Assembly (NCBI GenBank): GCA_023014365.1
Contig: JAEBUN010000001.1
Coordinates: 2,170,001-2,234,000 of the forward strand
Length of the DNA stretch: 64,000 bases
Reading direction: 5' to 3'
Source: Lepiota brunneoincarnata
Lineage: Eukaryota > Basidiomycota > Agaricomycetes > Agaricales > Agaricaceae
Position 1 is the first letter of the stretch. The number at the start of each line of letters is the position of its first letter. The notes below the pieces were generated by a model. That model saw only the letters and a program-made list of their open reading frames with translations. It made no database searches and was not told where the DNA came from. This document shows, one piece after another, positions 1-10,580 of the stretch. The translations under genes and the position numbers were made by a program.

Positions 1-552
1 ACAGCAGTAATTTACCTTGTATCTCGTCTAGATATATATCGACATTTGGAATATATGGCCTAGAGTTGCTTTTACCATTAACTCTCCCGACCTTCCAACC
101 CAACGCCGTGTCATCTCACCATTCCCCGTATTGACCGCTCCCCATTTCAGGCCCTATAGGGCAGGATCTGGCACATTCATGGCTGCAGAATTATTAATAA
201 TCGATGTGGATCTAGATATTTTTGCTTTGGGTACGCCCGCAGCGATAAAAACTGCCCGAGGGCAGCGCTTGAATTCATCCCTCCACTAAGATTGCAACCC
301 TTCCCCATAAAACCCTGAACAACGCCTTGACCTACACGGTGACAGACGGTGGCCAACATCTGGTGGCTAGCCACCGCGGTTGATTGTCGAACCCGGCCTT
401 CGTGATGTTTTATCATTGTTCCATACTTGCCGTTCGGTCACAGTCCACTCTATTTCACGATCATCCTCATCTGCAGTTTCTTGCGTGAGTACCCCCGAAT
501 GCGGTTGAATCCCTCCGAAGCTCAGTGGACATCGGGCTTCTGCTTGACCAGC
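1..552. other. no supported gene
   Basis: I see no supportable gene here. Short open frames on both strands lack recognisable domains and splice structure. The last 100 bases should hold the promoter and 5' leader of the beta-lactamase-like gene that follows. Confidence 0.5.
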
Positions 553-2641
553 ATGTTCTTCCGGGCGCCACTAATCCTAAATCTGATCCCCGCTATCCTG
601 CTTGCCTCCATAGTTCTTGGTGGTCCGAATACTGACACAAGGCTTATTACCCCAGAAATCGACAAATATATTAGAACCATTATTCAACAATGGAACTTGA
701 CAGGAGTCGCTCTCGCCGTCGTCCGTCAAGATCCCCAATATCCAACAGGATGGTATCAGGAAGTTTCAATCCTACGGCATTGCCAAGGCAGACGGGACCC
801 CAGTTACCCCCGACACGTTATTCCCTGTAGCATCAAACAGCAAACTCTTCACTGCTTTGTCCGTCGGCCTCTTGATCTCGAATGAGTCCTTGAAATCGGA
901 ACGGAGAAGGGACTTGACATGGTTCACAAAAGCAAGGGATGTCTTTGGCGACCTGTGGGGACTCACGGATGAAGAAGCCAGTCGCGATACAAGCATCCAA
1001 GACATGCTGTCTCATCGCACAGGCCTACCCCGTCACGATGGGTGTATCGACAGGATCAAGGGGGGACTTGCCGAGAAGGTGAGCACCTGTTGCTCCCTTG
1101 GATTGCCTAACCGGTCCGCGCTATAGATCAGCAAGCTGCGGTACCTTCGACCCTCTGTAGAACTCCGTGCATCGTATTACCAATACAACAACCTGATGTA
1201 CGACTCTCTGGGATATTTGCGGAAATCCTCGTGAATCAATCCATCGCGCGCTACGCCAGTCAACACCTCTTCACACCTTTGGGCATGACATCTTCAACGT
1301 ATTCGATTGCGGAAGCAGAAGAGAGTCTTATGGCCCATGGGTCTCAGATTAGTGGACAGGATCTGAAGCGGGGTCTGGGAGGCTCAAAGAGAGCCATCGT
1401 GCCGTATTATCAGCGTCCCGGAAGGGAGGACATCGACGCTGGCTCAGGTGGTGTGATTTCGTCTGCCAAAGACATGGTACAAACTTGTTATTGTTTCAAC
1501 GTTGCCTACCCTGACACCAATAACTCGCTACAGGCTATGTGGGTTGCCATGCTCATGGCTCTCGGAAGGCATCCTTATAGGGATCAGATGGTTGTAGCCT
1601 CAGACGTTGTGGAACATGTTACAACTGGAGCGTCTATAGTGAATGGTCGTGGTGTTTTCCCAGAAATGGTATTGCCATATCCTCCGCCGTATATCATATC
1701 TCCTTCATATCTACCTTTTTTAGAGTGCGCAAGTTTACGGGGGAGGGCAAACCATATATTCCTACCGAGGTTACGAAATCACTGAACACGGTGGGAACGT
1801 TGCGGGATTCACCTCGAGAGTATCTAGACTGCCGAATAACAACCTTGGCATTGCCCCTCAACAATGACTTTATTGCGAGCATGGCACTGGATGCTATCAA
1901 ATGGCGCATTGTCGATGAGCATGTTGTCAGGGCTGCCATTCCTGGAAGCCCTGTCATTGACTGGAATTCCAGGTAGGCACAATGCACCACGCCGTATCAC
2001 GGACAGTACATTGATCGGTGTGCTCCAATTGACACAGGTACCTAGGACTGGAAAAGGCCCTCTCGGAGACCAAGAACGCTTTCACCTCCCGTACGCAGGA
2101 TGCAGAATTACCTGACCTGCCATTCATCGAGCTTGAATGGAGGACATATAACCACCCCGCGTACGGGGTTCTCCAACCATGCTTAGTTCCGATTCCCTTG
2201 CAGCCCGGTCGATACCTAACTCAAGAAACACTTAAGTCCCCTGCCAATCAATGTTCCTCGATGCTCAGCTCCCTTCCGGTCCAACGGATTCTAAATATGA
2301 CAGATCTCTCGATACCCGCTTTCATCATCCCGCTTACAGGACTAGGGGACACCCACATTCGCTTGTGTCATTTCATGGCCAACATTTTTAATGCCACGGC
2401 AATGTTTACGAACGCTGAGGTGCGTTTGAAAGAGGGGCTTGGAGTGGTTGATGAAGATGGACGGTGGATAGATGACGGGGATGTAGTTGTTCCTTTCCAA
2501 GAATTTCTGGTTGAGTGGGTTACAGATGGAGAGGAAGGTATATCGTTCCGTGGAGATGCGTGGGGCATGGGGGCAGGTGCGATGGAACCGCTGGGGGTGG
2601 GAAAGGACGGGGCGGAAGTGTGGTTCGCTAGGATATCTTGA
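553..2641 (+). pseudogene. secreted serine beta-lactamase-like protein, three frame breaks
   Basis: This matches the class C beta-lactamase / penicillin-binding-like family (Pfam Beta-lactamase), which in fungi is often secreted and of unknown substrate. The start at 553 opens with a hydrophobic signal peptide (MFFRAPLILNLIPAILLAS). The SxxK serine motif reads VASNSKLFTAL near 830-860 and the Tyr-x-Asn motif reads YQYNN near 1180. The C-terminal half (about 2030-2641) is the extra beta-rich domain often found in these proteins. Introns are visible at about 1078-1126, 1480-1533, 1667-1729 and 1974-2037. The frame breaks three times: near 762 (one extra base), near 1222 (one missing base) and near 1858 (one extra C in a C run). 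Between the breaks the protein is well conserved, so it is either a recent pseudogene or an intact gene with consensus indels. Confidence 0.7.
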
Positions 2642-2769
2642 GCCTCCGAAATGGAAAAGATCTCGCCGAAGCCATTACCCGGAAGAAATGATATTTCAAT
2701 TTCACTTCACATTATGAGTAGCCATAGGGAAGTATATCGACGACCGCACACCACATCGCTACGCATCCT

Positions 2770-3654
2770 TCAAAGAGATTCAATCGCGCCCGGAAAGAAT
2801 CCAGGCCCATTCTTGTTCTCATCGTACCAGGGCTTGTCGTGCGCCAAAATCACCCTAACCCTTGGAATTTCCATCAACTTCCTTATACGCTCGATCGTCT
2901 GCTCTGCTAGCTCCTTGCTTTGATGTGCGCAACCACGCTGATGACCCCAAGCAATCGCAGACTTGCCTGTGATTATGTTCCAGTGATGGGCAGAGTCCCC
3001 GGCGAGATAAATCCATCCCCCGTCAGAACTAGTGCGCACGAGGAGGTTGATATGGCCCGGCAGGTGCCCAGGAGCATCGATGACATATACACTCCCATCC
3101 CCATAGAAGTCGTATGCGCGAGGGAAGGGTCCGATCGGCTGCCAGCTCAAATCGTCACCCAGATACCTAGTCCTATCCTTCGGCAGAATGTCGTCTGGAA
3201 AGTGGGCATTCGGGTTCTGGGGATAAAGGCCATTCTCCAGAAGCTTGGTTGTTTCTCCGCCTACAACGATCTCACTTTTGGAGAAGAGAACGGTGTTCCC
3301 GGCGTGGTCGAAATGAATGTGCGATAAACACACTGTGTTGGTGTGGAGGGGAGATAGGCCGCCTTTGAGCAAGGACTCGACCACGTCCTGTGGGATTTCG
3401 ACATTGAATGTTGTTGTTATCGCCTCGATCACACTAGGCGGGAAATTTTCCCAATCCTTGCGTATGCCAAGATCAAACAGGAACTTTTTCCCGTTTGACG
3501 AGTGTTGGAGAAGGAACGAGAGAGACGGGGCTCTCTGACGGTCGTTTGGAGTCGTATTATCGATGAACATCTCGTAGTTCAGGAATATATGCCCCGCCTC
3601 TAGGGCAGAAACGGTGCAGTAAGCTTGGTTCTCGGCGGGAGACGGCAGAGACAT
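2770..3654 (-). CDS. metallo-beta-lactamase fold hydrolase, lactonase-like
   Basis: A single-exon protein of 294 residues. The metal-binding motif HxHxDH is clear (SHIHFDHAGN, about residue 110), followed by PGHLPGHINLL, LAGDSAHH and ILAHDKPWY. These supply the further His and Asp ligands of the two-metal site. N-terminal blocks such as FLFDLGIRKDW are typical of the N-acyl-homoserine-lactonase-like branch found in bacteria and in many plant-associated fungi. The substrate cannot be read from sequence; lactone or ester hydrolysis is the inference. No signal peptide is seen, so it is probably cytosolic. A tandem copy lies 330 bp away on the same strand at 3986-4881. Confidence 0.85.
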   Translation of the reverse strand: MSLPSPAENQAYCTVSALEAGHIFLNYEMFIDNTTPNDRQRAPSLSFLLQHSSNGKKFLFDLGIRKDWENFPPSVIEAITTTFNVEIPQDVVESLLKGGLSPLHTNTVCLSHIHFDHAGNTVLFSKSEIVVGGETTKLLENGLYPQNPNAHFPDDILPKDRTRYLGDDLSWQPIGPFPRAYDFYGDGSVYVIDAPGHLPGHINLLVRTSSDGGWIYLAGDSAHHWNIITGKSAIAWGHQRGCAHQSKELAEQTIERIRKLMEIPRVRVILAHDKPWYDENKNGPGFFPGAIESL

Positions 3655-3985
3655 GGTGGGATATTCTTGATCGTTCGATTCACCGTAACACTAAACACTC
3701 CTAAGGAGACTTGAAACACTTGCCCATGATCGTTACCAACGGACCGGGCGCTCATGGGTCACTGGTACATGAATGCCATGACATGCTCCCCCGTGATGCC
3801 GGCCCGAGTGTTGGAGGTGAGACTCCGGCAACTGGGGCGGCAAGCAACCCTGACGCACGGGAGCACAGCGAAGTAAAGCATTGGTTCGAGATGTAAGTCC
3901 GGAGTGACAGAAAGATCACTTGTAGTACATAACGGGGAGCTACAGGTAAGCATACCAAACCCGATTGCACATGTCAGTGCATCCT

Positions 3986-4881
3986 TTAAAGAGATTCAAT
4001 CGTACCCGGAAAGAACGCAGGCCCATCCTTGTTTTCATCATACCAGGGCTTGTCGTGGGCCAAAACTACTCTGACCCTTGGAATTCCTGCTAGCTTCCTT
4101 ATATGCTCAATCGTCTGCTCTGCTAGTTCCTTGTCTTGATGTGCGCAGTCGTGCAGGTGGCCCGGATGGCCACACGCAATCGCGGACTGGCCTGTAATTA
4201 GGTTCCAGTGATGGGCAGAATCCCCAGCGAGGTAGATCCATCCCCCGTCAGGACTTGTGCGCGCAAGGAGATTGACATGGCCCGACAGGTGCCCAGGAGC
4301 ATCGATGATATATATACTCCCATCTCCATAGAAGTCGTAGGCACGAGGGAAACGGTCCGATTGGCTGCCAGTTTAAACCATCATCCAGATACCTCGTCCC
4401 ATCTGTTGGCAAGAGATCGTCTCGGAGGTAGGCATTCGGATTCTGGGGATAAAGGCCATTCTCCAGAAGCTTGGTTGTTTCTCCGCCTACAACGATCTCG
4501 CTTTTGGAGAAAGGAACGGTGTTCCCAATGTGATCGAAATGGACGTGCGATAAACATACTGTGTCGATTTGGAGGGGAGATAGGCCGCCTTTGAGCAAGG
4601 ACTCGACCACGTCCTGTGGAATTTCGACGTTGAATACCGTTTTAATCCACTCGACAACACTCGGCGGAGAGTTTTCCCAATCCTTGCGTATGCCAAGATC
4701 AAACAGGAACTTTTTCCCGTTTGACGAATGCTGGAGAAGAAACGAGAGGGATGGAGCCCTCTGACGATCGTCTGGAGTCGTATTATCGATGAACATCTCA
4801 TAGTTCAAGAATATATGCCCCGCCTCCAGGGCAGAAACGGTGCAATAAGGCTTGATTCTCGGCAGGAGACGGCAAAGACAT
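3986..4881 (-). pseudogene. tandem second copy of lactonase-like hydrolase, frameshifted
   Basis: This is a close duplicate of the gene at 2770-3654, in the same orientation, with an upstream region of similar length. The HxHxDH motif is kept (SHVHFDHIGN), as are LAGDSAHH and the C-terminal LAHDKPWY. Compared with the first copy it carries one extra base near 4850, just after the start, and another near 4352 (GGGAAACGG against GGGAAGGG). The full-length frame is therefore broken twice. It also differs by a short insertion before the CAHQ block (AIACGHPGHLHDCAHQ against AIAWGHQRGCAHQ). This shows independent divergence rather than an assembly echo of copy 1. It may be a decaying paralog, or an expressed gene with sequencing indels. 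Confidence 0.75.
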
Positions 4882-5125
4882 AGCTGGGACGTTCTTGACC
4901 TATTCAATTAGCCAGTAATAACCCTAGGTGGCCATGAAAATACTTGCCGACAGTTACTAGTGGGTCGTGGGTCGCTGAACGACATGGCACAGTAGCTCCC
5001 TATTTATCCTCTGTCCGGATCTTGGGAATCGGACGAATTGATGACCCCCACGGTACCCGAGCTGGGAGGAAAATGATCCTGATGCATGGGAACACAACAG
5101 ATCTTCCCAAGTGATCTGCTTCTAG

Positions 5126-7828
5126 ATGCAAGTCAGAAACCATCTACCGAGATATCATATGATGTCGTGCGTCATCGAAAGGGCCTGTGATCGAGTTGAG
5201 TCGACCCCTCAGAGCGCATATATTCTGAGCAGTTACCTATATCATCGACTATATCCGGCGCAACCGAAATCTATGCTATACTCTCGAGAGCAACTCAATG
5301 ATCTGGATGTACGTGTTAACACCTCGACCCGATCACCAACTTCAGTTACTGACTTCCTGGAGGACTACGATCTTGTCAAGGAGGTTGGGCAAGGTCGTCG
5401 GTGTGTCATTTACGAGGCGGTCTGCAGGAGAGGAAGAATGCGCAATCGACTACTTGCTTTAAAAAAGGTGAACCTGGTGCTCCTCATCCCATCTGTTCTA
5501 CACGACGTGAACTTTCCAAGATCACCCTTCCAGGCCTGCCCGACAGAGCCAATCGCGAAGTAATCGAATATGCAAAGATGCAACAAGAATTGTATCATCC
5601 AAACATACTCTCGTTATACTCGACATTTTTTTCACTAGACGTTTACGTTCAGGTCATGGAGTATTGTCCAGAAGGCAATCTGGCCGAGTACATGAAGTTC
5701 AACAACCTTTCGTCACTCCCAAAATCGATGTTGTTTTCCCTATTCAAGGGCCTCTCAAACGCCCTTGCCTATCTCAAGGATCGTGATATCGTCCACCGGG
5801 CCATACATCCCACAAACATCTACTTGGGCCCAGATCAAAGGCCGGTAAGCTGTTCACTATTGTGTACATAGCCCCAGCCAGCATTAATTCCCGATTCGAA
5901 GAAACTCACTTGCTTTGAAAATGCCATACGACTACCCTCCGCATGGGCGCCTCTACCCCTCTTAACCGAGTATACCTCACCGTGAGTCTTGCGTCCTCAG
6001 AGCCATCGCTAAAAACTGATGTCTTGATCAGCGAAATCACACAGGGATCACCAGGAAGCTTCCCCGCCGACATCTGGTCATTGGCATGTGTAGTCTATTA
6101 TTCACTCACAGGCCAATCCCCACAAATCTGTGTGAGTAACTTTACTTCTAAGGTGTCCTATTCCCGTGTACGACCGGGAGAGTTACAGAGGAAGGTCCCG
6201 GTCAAAACCGCAATGTCAAGTCTGGACTGTGATTCTCAGCTCCGTGACCTCCTTGTTGAAATGCTAAATTGTGTTAGTGCCCTCGGAGTGCTTGTGTCCT
6301 AATAATCACTGATATAGAAAAAAAGTCACCGTCCGATCGATTGTCCATCGGCAACCTGGTAACTCACCAAATTTTCGGACATCCTGCGAGAGCTCCGACG
6401 AACCAAGTGACCATAATGCCTTCACCCGAAGATGATGTAATGGTCAAGCGGCAGACCCTTGTTCCTGTCTCCGGGTTTGGTCGCAATTACGAGCATGCTC
6501 TAGGACAAAAACCACGGGCTTCGGTTATGCGCAGAGTATCCCTTGACGGTGTGGGCGATGTTCGATTGGAGCGTCCGCCTTCCGATTATCCGGCAAAGAA
6601 TGATGGTCTCAGGTTCCATACTACGAAGCGCATTGTGTCCGACCCTATCCCACATCGCGGAACCAGATATGCTGCAGCCCCTGTACAAGACAGCGGCACG
6701 GTAAACTTCGTATCGAGGGGTCTGTCCAAATTACCCTCACCGAAAATTTCAGGTGCAGTGAGTCCTCCCATGGGGATACGGACTGCGTCGAACGCTTTGC
6801 CGGGGGTGTGTTCATCCGCGGGTCACGGAACGGATTCTGGAACCTTGCCAAAGATGGATTCATCCTTTTTGCGGCCGCAGTCGCAGCGCTCCAGGGAGGG
6901 TCAGGTTTCAATCCTTCGTAACCGGCATGTCCTTGTTGACTTTCGAAACTCGTCAATGGCCAATGTAGCAACCAATAACAAGGTTCATGATAATTAACCC
7001 GAAACAGGATCTAGTGAGTTCCTCTGCAAGGCTCGGTGCAATCAAGCTTCATTTTTTCGCAGATCAACATTTACGAGGGGCCAATTCTGCACGATCAGCT
7101 TTCTGATCCAGTGTACCAGTACTCACGAGTAACCTTACCAACCGACTTCTGGTATCAGTATCGAGCAGCCTTCATTGTAATCGATCAGATGAAGCAGAGG
7201 ACATCCAAAGTATGATAGAGATCACGATCATCAACCCCTTCTCACTCAACGGTTCAAGTTCATTATGTTCACAGACGATGGCAAGTATACTCAAATGGCA
7301 AACGGGCCACCCTCGGATGTCGAGGCGACATTCTCGCCAATCCCCGTATCTCAGAAATCAGAACAGGCTCAAGATGATTCAGCGGTGCTTCGCATTCGCT
7401 ACTCCGAGGCACGAAGTCTGCTCGAGTTCAGACGATATGTGGGAGAAATCAATGGGAGATCATGGATGAAGAAAAGCATTGTTTCTATTTCCAACCTAAG
7501 AGCAATACCACAAACCGAATGGGACAAGTTGGACGACATCGAAAAGCACTGCCTTTACCGCCTGATAATATTCGCTGAAACTTGCAAGATGATAGAGGAC
7601 CTGAATTTGGCAACGCGGTCGCTGGCACCCCTGCAGGACACGGGCCTTGAAAACCAGGGAGAGGCATTACCTTCAGCAACGGTCGCAGAACATGTATTCA
7701 ATATTCCATCCGTGGGCCCCTTTCCCGGGCTGCTGATACCCCGACGCCCAAACAAGCTTTTTGAAACTCGTTTGGACACTCCCTCCGAATTTCGGAGTGA
7801 CAAGTTGACGGTCGAGTTGCGAGGGTAG
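5126..7828 (+). CDS. PLK4/SAK-like protein, predicted pseudokinase
   Basis: The N-terminal kinase-fold domain spans about 5360-6400. It shows a degenerate glycine loop (VGQGRRCVIYEA), the ATP-binding lysine region (LALKK), HPNILSLYSTFF, a catalytic loop reading IVHRAIHPTNIYL and, after an intron, the activation segment KLTCFENAIRLP followed by TSPE and DIWSLACVVYYSLTG. HRD is changed to HRA and DFG to CFE, so both catalytic aspartates are missing. The layout with HPNILxLY and the SPE block resembles PLK4/SAK more than other kinases. The C-terminal part (about 7060-7828) has FWYQYRAAF and MANGPPSDVEATF segments that resemble polo-box regions of PLK4. Introns are visible at 5468-5520, about 5845-5899 and about 5971-6030, with more after 6270. 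The start is uncertain: 5126 is the longest, 5273 is possible. A scaffold role is inference. Confidence 0.6.
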
Positions 7829-8290
7829 TATTAGTTGCCGGCTAGCACTCGTTCTTCTTCCAGGAGAGGACCGTGGTGATGGCATCAAGACTATCGGGGT
7901 CGAGTGATATATCAAGAACGAACGATTAATCGTAACATTATCCTAATATCGTGCTCTGCATATGTCGAGTGAGAGTGGAAAGCCCGTTGAGTGACGGGAC
8001 ACTCAGGGTTGACTGAGTAGGAGTGTACCAGAAAGGTGTCGGATAAGTCCAGAGCATTCCACCAGGGTTGGACATTCGTGGAATTGATAAATGGGTTTTT
8101 ATTATGCCATCTGTACCAGTCTACACCCTGAATGGAAGGGTCCACTTCAACAAGGTGTAAGCCCGCGAACCCAACGTTCAACCCTGATATGAACCTCTCG
8201 TTCCCCTTGGTTAGGCAGGAGCAGCTACGACTTTACACTCTCCTCTCTGAACCATATTCACAGCGCGCGCTGACACTTTAATACCTTGGC
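7829..8290. other. intergenic, nothing recognised
   Basis: No gene, repeat or RNA is recognised between the kinase-like gene and the membrane-protein gene. A promoter for the downstream gene is expected near the right end. Confidence 0.5.
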
Positions 8291-10481
8291 ATGAGGATCA
8301 GAAAGCGTTCTGTGACTTTGAATCCCACTCGACAAGAGCTGGAGAAAACTCTCGGTGTGTTCTTTATCGGTATGTCGCAGGCGTTGGTGTTTTGGCAGTT
8401 CTAACCAGGCATTCATTAGGTTATGTGGCTGCCACAGTGATTTTTGGATTTAATTTCTTCCGTGCGGTCTTTCGTTTCTCAGGTCTCTCGTGAGCTAGTG
8501 ATAATGGTCAGACAGAAACTTGGAGATATCCGCCGCGCTATTCATCGGACCCAACAGTACTCAAGGCGTTCGTGAGTGTCCTAGCCGAAGCCCGTAAGAT
8601 TCCAATGATCTTAATCTCACTCGTTCTATGAATAGACTGGAGTAGTGTGGTATGCCCGAATTTCGCATGTAGTCTTCTGGACCTTGGAACGACGGCACTG
8701 GGCAAGTTTTCTAGTGTCAAATGATGGTCCATGTTTGATCATTTCTTTGCCTTGTGTTTCCAGTGTCGCATGCGTGAGTAGCTCTTGGGCTCATTCCACA
8801 TCATCGATCGACTCAAGACGCACCATTTGACAGCCTATACGGCTACCTCATCGATTTGTTTCCAGCAACCGCCGGTGTGTCCAATTTGAATACGTGCGTC
8901 GCCGATTTCCAGTCATGAGATTGTACCAGAGCCTTAGTTCATCTTGACTTTGACGCCCACTGATACACGAATGATTAGGCAGAAACTCTTCTTGCAGTGA
9001 GTTTCTGACCGTCATATTGCTCACAACTTTCTCAATATCGGCAGGTGATAGTTGTCTTTTTCGTCCAGAGGTGACAGCTACTCTCTTGGCGCGGTAACTT
9101 CATCGGACTAACGCGGAGATATAATAGCTATTGCGCACACCAGTTATGGTCTGGTAAGTTATTGTGCGAAGCTCGTTTGGGTGGCCAGCTATACAATGGT
9201 TGTTTCAGCGAGTAAGAGAGCTGGTTTGGCGATTAGTCTTGTAGGTCTTCATTCTGTGTTCTTCGATGCTAACTGGACTCTGATCACACGCTCTCTCCCA
9301 GGAGGTTATCGTATTTATTGCTTTTGGTAAAGTCGCTTGGCTTCATTGGACGGAGAGATGGCTGACAAAGGCACTGCATTTCAGCATTGGGTATCGGTAA
9401 GTACGTTTCTCAACAGGTATGATGTGTGCTTACATCCCATCCAATAGTGAGATCCATGAAGCTGTACGAAGGGTTCTTGCGCTTGTGCTATTTCATACCC
9501 AGATTCAGTTGACCATGACAGATTCCAGCATCGTCAGTTTGAAGTCATGGGTAGTCTATCGCTTCACCTGGGAATTGCTGTTGGCCAGGCATTTACCCTT
9601 CTGGCTGGATTCATTCTATCGGCCGCGCAATACCGCTATTACACGGCCCAGTCACAAGCACTGGATGAGATGTACGTCCCCGCACCCCCATGTATGGCAG
9701 AATTTGACGGTGATATGGATAGCGACTCCAAAGCAAACGATCGGTTTGGCAAAATTGTTCTGCATGCCATAACGAGATTCGGCTTGGCAAATGTAGTCCA
9801 GCTCGGATACTTCATTACTGTAAGCATCTTTTCTCATCATGAGAACGATCTGAGAACAAAACTCAGTTTGTCGCCACGCCAACGAGTACCTATTGGTTGC
9901 CTTTCCATCTCTGCGCTACCAAATGCAAGTGTTTTTATTTCATTGTTATTCACGCTGACCGATGCAAAGTGTATGTCAATGGCTTCTTGAATGGGTGAGT
10001 GATATGTGATCCAGCTCACGCTCTGTGTAGCTCATTCCATACAGGCTGAATGGCCGCCCTACTGTCAACGACGGACATGGTTCCGGCGAGAGAGAAATAT
10101 CCCCAAGGATCACTCTTCCTCGTCAATATTTCACATTTACGGGGTCACGGAGCACTAGTCACGCTCAGGACATTAGAAACAAACCCACCGTTGAAGTTCT
10201 AGAGACACCGGATGGAACGACCCCACAAATAAGTGATGGCAATAGCAAACTGAGTGTACCATTGGGTGAAGAGGATGACATTTCAGATTGTACAGTAAGC
10301 CAATTCTCCGAAATGAAGGCTCCTGGTCCTCATTGTAACTCTTGTCTAGTGGGATCCTTCAAGAATGAGTTGCAGTATAGGAACCTTGCTATACTCTCAC
10401 CTTCCTGAACCTGTCGACAGGATAGAAAGGAAGACAGTTGGATCGTGTGAGGATGCCACAACTTCCGTATCTCATCATTAA
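8291..10481 (+). CDS. DUF6534-type multi-pass membrane protein
   Basis: A gene of many very short exons. The start MRIRKRSVTL leads into KTLGVFFIGYVAATVIFGFNFF, then RYPPRYSSDPTVLKAF. Later come VIVVFFVQR, SLHLGIAVGQAFTLLAGFIL and a C-terminal KVYVNGFLNGLNGRPTVND. This order (ALFIG-like first helix, YYxRY-S-D-P loop, VVFFVQ helix, VYVN-LNxR tail) is the pattern of the large basidiomycete DUF6534 family. Those are about seven-helix membrane proteins of unknown function that are expanded in Agaricomycetes. A hydrophilic cytosolic tail of about 100 residues follows and ends at 10481. Several exons between 8640 and 9550 are only a few dozen bases long, so their borders are tentative. Receptor-like function is speculation from the topology. 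Confidence 0.6.
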
Positions 10482-10580
10482 TCGTGTGGTGGGAGATTGG
10501 GCTTGGGGCTAGCAGGGATAATCACACTCTTATTTTGTACATTTAACCGAGACACTGTAGTGGAATACAGGGAACTAAGA

